In this document: one piece after another, positions 61,880 through 64,000 of the stretch
How the letters are laid out: each line of letters starts with the position of its first letter
How positions within the stretch are numbered: position 1 is the stretch's first letter
Origin: Pseudogracilibacillus sp037071985
GTDB lineage: Bacteria > Bacillota > Bacilli > Bacillales > Amphibacillaceae
Direction: 5' to 3'
Length of the DNA stretch: 64,000 bases
Assembly: GCF_037071985.1 (NCBI RefSeq)
Contig: NZ_JAXHDF010000012.1
Location: forward strand, 30,933-94,932
Position numbers and translations under genes: made by a program
The notes under the pieces: generated by a model
What the model was told of the DNA's origin: nothing
What the model saw: only the letters and a program-made list of their open reading frames with translations
The model's database searches: none

Positions 61880-62242
61880 TTAGCTCATTTTATTTAATTC
61901 TTTTTGTTCTTCTTCCGTAAATACTCTAGAACGTGTTAAAAAACGTTTTCCTTCAGGTCCTTCCAAGGAAAACATCCCACCTCTTCCATCTACAACATCA
62001 ATAATTAATTTTGTATGTTTCCAATATTCATATTGATCTTTAGACATATAAAAAGGTGAATCGCCAATTTCTCCAAGGAGGACGTCTGAATCCCCTACTC
62101 TAAACTCATCACGTGGATAACACATTGGTGAACTACCATCACAGCATCCACCTGATTGATGGAACATAAGTGGACCATGCATTTCCTTTAACGTTTCGAT
62201 TAAAGTAATTGCCTTATCTGTTGCTGTTACACGTTCAACCAT
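61880..62242 (-). CDS. DUF779-family protein
   Basis: A 120-residue protein with the cysteine cluster QSGGCCDGSSPMCYP and the segment YWKHTKLIIDVVDGRGGMFSLE, diagnostic of DUF779. These proteins are regularly adjacent to aldehyde dehydrogenases, as here; their biochemical role is unknown, and the cysteines suggest metal binding or redox activity. The start at 62242 has AAAGGA eight bases upstream; a longer frame to 62320 has no support. A terminator separates it from the aldehyde dehydrogenase, so it is either read through or has its own promoter. Confidence 0.85.
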   Translation of the reverse strand: MVERVTATDKAITLIETLKEMHGPLMFHQSGGCCDGSSPMCYPRDEFRVGDSDVLLGEIGDSPFYMSKDQYEYWKHTKLIIDVVDGRGGMFSLEGPEGKRFLTRSRVFTEEEQKELNKMS

Positions 62243-62305
62243 TTTTATCATCCTTTCTATTCTTATTATATAGTAGGAAGTATGAAATGATGCAAAACTT
62301 ATTTG

Positions 62306-62333
62306 TAAAAAAACTCCCACGAATTGTGGGAGT
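62306..62333 (-). terminator. Terminator between aldehyde dehydrogenase and DUF779
   Basis: ACTCCCAC (62313-62320) pairs with GTGGGAGT (62326-62333) around a five-base loop; the minus strand continues with seven T residues. A canonical intrinsic terminator. Confidence 0.8.
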
Positions 62334-62347
62334 CACTGTTTTCTTTT

Positions 62348-63868
62348 TTAGAATAGACCTGTTGGCCCATCACTATAGCTAACAAGCATATTTTTCGTCT
62401 GCTGGTAATGGCCTAACATCATTTTATGAGTTTCTCTTCCGATACCTGATTTCTTATATCCGCCAAATGCTGCGTGAGCAGGATACTGGTGATACGTATT
62501 CGTCCATACACGTCCAGCTTGTATACCACGGCCAAAGCGGTACGCTCTATCAATGTTTCTAATCCAAACCCCTGCACCTAATCCGTACAATGTATCATTT
62601 GCAATTTCCATCGCTTCTTCATCATCTTTAAACGTTGTGACAGATAGAACTGGCCCAAATATTTCTTCTTGGAAAATACGCATTTTATTATGACCTTTAA
62701 AAATAGTCGGCTGTACGTAATATCCCCCGCCCAGTTCGCCTTCAAGTTTATTAGCACTTCCTCCTATTAAAACTTCGGCTCCTTCATCTTTTCCGATCTC
62801 TAGGTAAGACATAATCTTTTCCATTTGTTCAGTAGAAGCCTGAGCACCCATCATTGTTTCCTGGTCAAGTGGGTGACCAATTTTGATTTCATTTACTCTA
62901 GCAATTGCCCGCTCTATAAAATCATCGTAAATCGACTCATGAATCAATGCACGCGATGGACAAGTACATACTTCCCCCTGATTCAAAGCAAACATAACAA
63001 GACCTTCAATTGCTTTATCTAAAAATCCATCATCTTCATCCATAACATCTTTAAAGAATATATTTGGAGATTTTCCACCTAATTCAAGAGTTACCGGAAT
63101 GATATTTTCAGATGCATACTGCATGATCAACCGGCCTGTCGTTGTCTCTCCAGTGAAGGCAATTTTAGATATTCTGCTACTTGAAGCAAGTGGCTTTCCA
63201 GCTTCTAAACCGAATCCATTCACTACATTCAACACTCCAGGTGGTAAAATATCTTTAATTAGATCTAGTAAAACATGAATGGATGCAGGTGTCTGCTCAG
63301 CAGGTTTTAAAACAACACAATTACCCGCCGCCAGTGCAGGGGCAATTTTCCAAGTAGCCATTAATATTGGGAAGTTCCATGGAATAATTTGCCCAACAAC
63401 TCCTAATGGCTCATGAAAATGATACGCAACGGTGTCATTATCTATTTGACTTATTGTTCCCTCTTGTGCTCGGATAGCTGAAGCAAAATAACGGAAATGA
63501 TCAACAGCTAATGGAATGTCTGCTGCTAAAGACTCCCGTACTGCTTTTCCATTATCCCACGTTTCTGCAACTGCTAACATTTCTCGATTTTCCGAAATTC
63601 GGTCAGCTATTTTATTTAAGATATTTGCTCGTTTAGCTACGGGAGTATTTCCCCATGCATCTTTCCCTTTATGTGCAGCGTCTAGGGCTAATTCAACATC
63701 TTCTTTTGTAGATCTGGCAATCTCACAAAACACTTTTCCGGTAACCGGACTGGAATTTTCAAAATATTTTCCATTAGTCGGTGGTACATATTCACCTCCG
63801 ATAAAATTATCATACCGATCTTTAAAGTTAACAACTGATCCCTCTGTATTTGGATTTGCGTATTTCAT
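62348..63868 (-). CDS. NAD(P)-dependent aldehyde dehydrogenase (AldA/ExaC-like)
   Basis: A 506-residue enzyme that oxidises aldehydes to acids. The N-terminal NFIGGEYVPP, the cofactor segment IPWNFPILMATWKIAPAL, the catalytic glutamate in LELGGKSPN, and the catalytic cysteine in NQGEVCTCPSR are present. The sequence AHAAFGGYKKSGIGRE at the end is typical. The combination with DUF779 resembles acetaldehyde dehydrogenases ExaC/AcoD. GGAGG precedes the ATG at 63868. A cre site 20 bases upstream implies control by CcpA, consistent with glucose repression of ethanol or acetoin use. The substrate is inferred. Confidence 0.93.
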   Translation of the reverse strand: MKYANPNTEGSVVNFKDRYDNFIGGEYVPPTNGKYFENSSPVTGKVFCEIARSTKEDVELALDAAHKGKDAWGNTPVAKRANILNKIADRISENREMLAVAETWDNGKAVRESLAADIPLAVDHFRYFASAIRAQEGTISQIDNDTVAYHFHEPLGVVGQIIPWNFPILMATWKIAPALAAGNCVVLKPAEQTPASIHVLLDLIKDILPPGVLNVVNGFGLEAGKPLASSSRISKIAFTGETTTGRLIMQYASENIIPVTLELGGKSPNIFFKDVMDEDDGFLDKAIEGLVMFALNQGEVCTCPSRALIHESIYDDFIERAIARVNEIKIGHPLDQETMMGAQASTEQMEKIMSYLEIGKDEGAEVLIGGSANKLEGELGGGYYVQPTIFKGHNKMRIFQEEIFGPVLSVTTFKDDEEAMEIANDTLYGLGAGVWIRNIDRAYRFGRGIQAGRVWTNTYHQYPAHAAFGGYKKSGIGRETHKMMLGHYQQTKNMLVSYSDGPTGLF

Positions 63869-63887
63869 TTCGTTTCCTCCTTTTATT

Positions 63888-63901
63888 TGAAATCGCTTTC
63901 A
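63888..63901. promoter_or_regulatory. cre (CcpA) site upstream of the aldehyde dehydrogenase
   Basis: TGAAATCGCTTTCA matches TGWAANCGNTNWCA at every constrained position and is itself a near-perfect palindrome. It lies between the likely promoter and the ribosome binding site, a position suited to repression. Confidence 0.8.
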
Positions 63902-64000
63902 AAATCTATGTAGATCATGTTGCTGTTACTCTGATCATACCAATTCAATTAAATATTTTCAACTAATTTTTCCAAATAATCCTATTTACCTTACCTAAAT

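Noticed and set aside
1..64000. CRISPR arrays, phage genes, IS transposases, restriction-modification or other classical defence systems
   Set aside because: No regularly spaced repeats and no corresponding proteins were seen anywhere in the window.

Overview
The window is a low-GC chromosomal segment from a spore-forming, motile member of the Bacillaceae. Oceanobacillus or a close relative is my best guess, from general protein resemblance and gene order only; I could not run a search. The evidence is the near-complete set of genes that Bacillus subtilis keeps around yvlD-hprK-lgt, uvrBA, ftsEX, secA-prfB, the late flagellar genes and comF-degSU, mostly in the same order and on the minus strand. 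Sporulation is supported by a CotD-like coat protein with a sigma-K-type promoter.

Layout. 1-3 kb: genes for an Hcn/D-hydroxyproline-dehydrogenase-type multi-subunit flavoenzyme, split over two divergent units, then aroK. 3-8.8 kb: accessory genes, namely a paired SMR exporter, a HAD hydrolase, a MOSC gene broken by two compensating frameshifts, a CotD-like coat protein, an SCO/YpmQ lipoprotein, a DUF4064 membrane protein, a MITE-like repeat, an unlisted 53-residue Cys/Arg-rich gene and a VanZ-like protein. 8.9-19 kb: tRNA-Arg(CCG), clpP with a CtsR operator, crh, whiA, yvcK, rapZ, trxB, and the operon hprK-lgt-yvoD-ppaX-yvoF. 19.5-26.2 kb: yvlD, the bacillithiol gene bshB2 with yojF, and uvrBA. 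26.3-34.8 kb: minJ, ctpB, an EnvC/PcsB-like M23 hydrolase, ftsEX, cccB, and prfB with its programmed frameshift. 35-43 kb: secA, a 52-residue small gene, hpf, and an FdhF/YdeP oxidoreductase with an OFA-family transporter. 43.5-51.5 kb: the late flagellar cluster fliT, fliS, fliD, flaG, csrA, fliW, yviE, flgL, flgK, flgN, flgM, yvyF. 51.5-57.3 kb: comFC, comFA, degV, degU, degS and divergent yvyE. 57.3-64 kb: a 46-residue small gene, a MecA-type class B PBP, an IDEAL-domain protein, a PRK06851-type P-loop ATPase with a ruined first P-loop, DUF779 and an aldehyde dehydrogenase.

How it fits together. Three blocks are regulatory. HprK and Crh feed CcpA, and two sites that match the cre consensus at every constrained position lie in the window, before the aldehyde dehydrogenase and far upstream of the OFA transporter. 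FlgM, FliW and CsrA control late flagellar expression, and two sigma-D promoters are visible. DegS-DegU sits beside comF. FtsEX, the M23 hydrolase, CtpB and MinJ form a division and cell-wall block.

Most of the window is conserved core genome, and I see no phage, CRISPR, IS transposase or classical defence system. The unexplained material is between genes: a family of short interspersed repeats with imperfect inverted ends (one copy flanked by a 16-bp direct repeat), unlisted small genes, a hairpin between prfB and secA, a plus-strand terminator with no plus-strand gene, the absence of hag from its usual slot behind an intact sigma-D promoter, and a likely AUU start for flgN.
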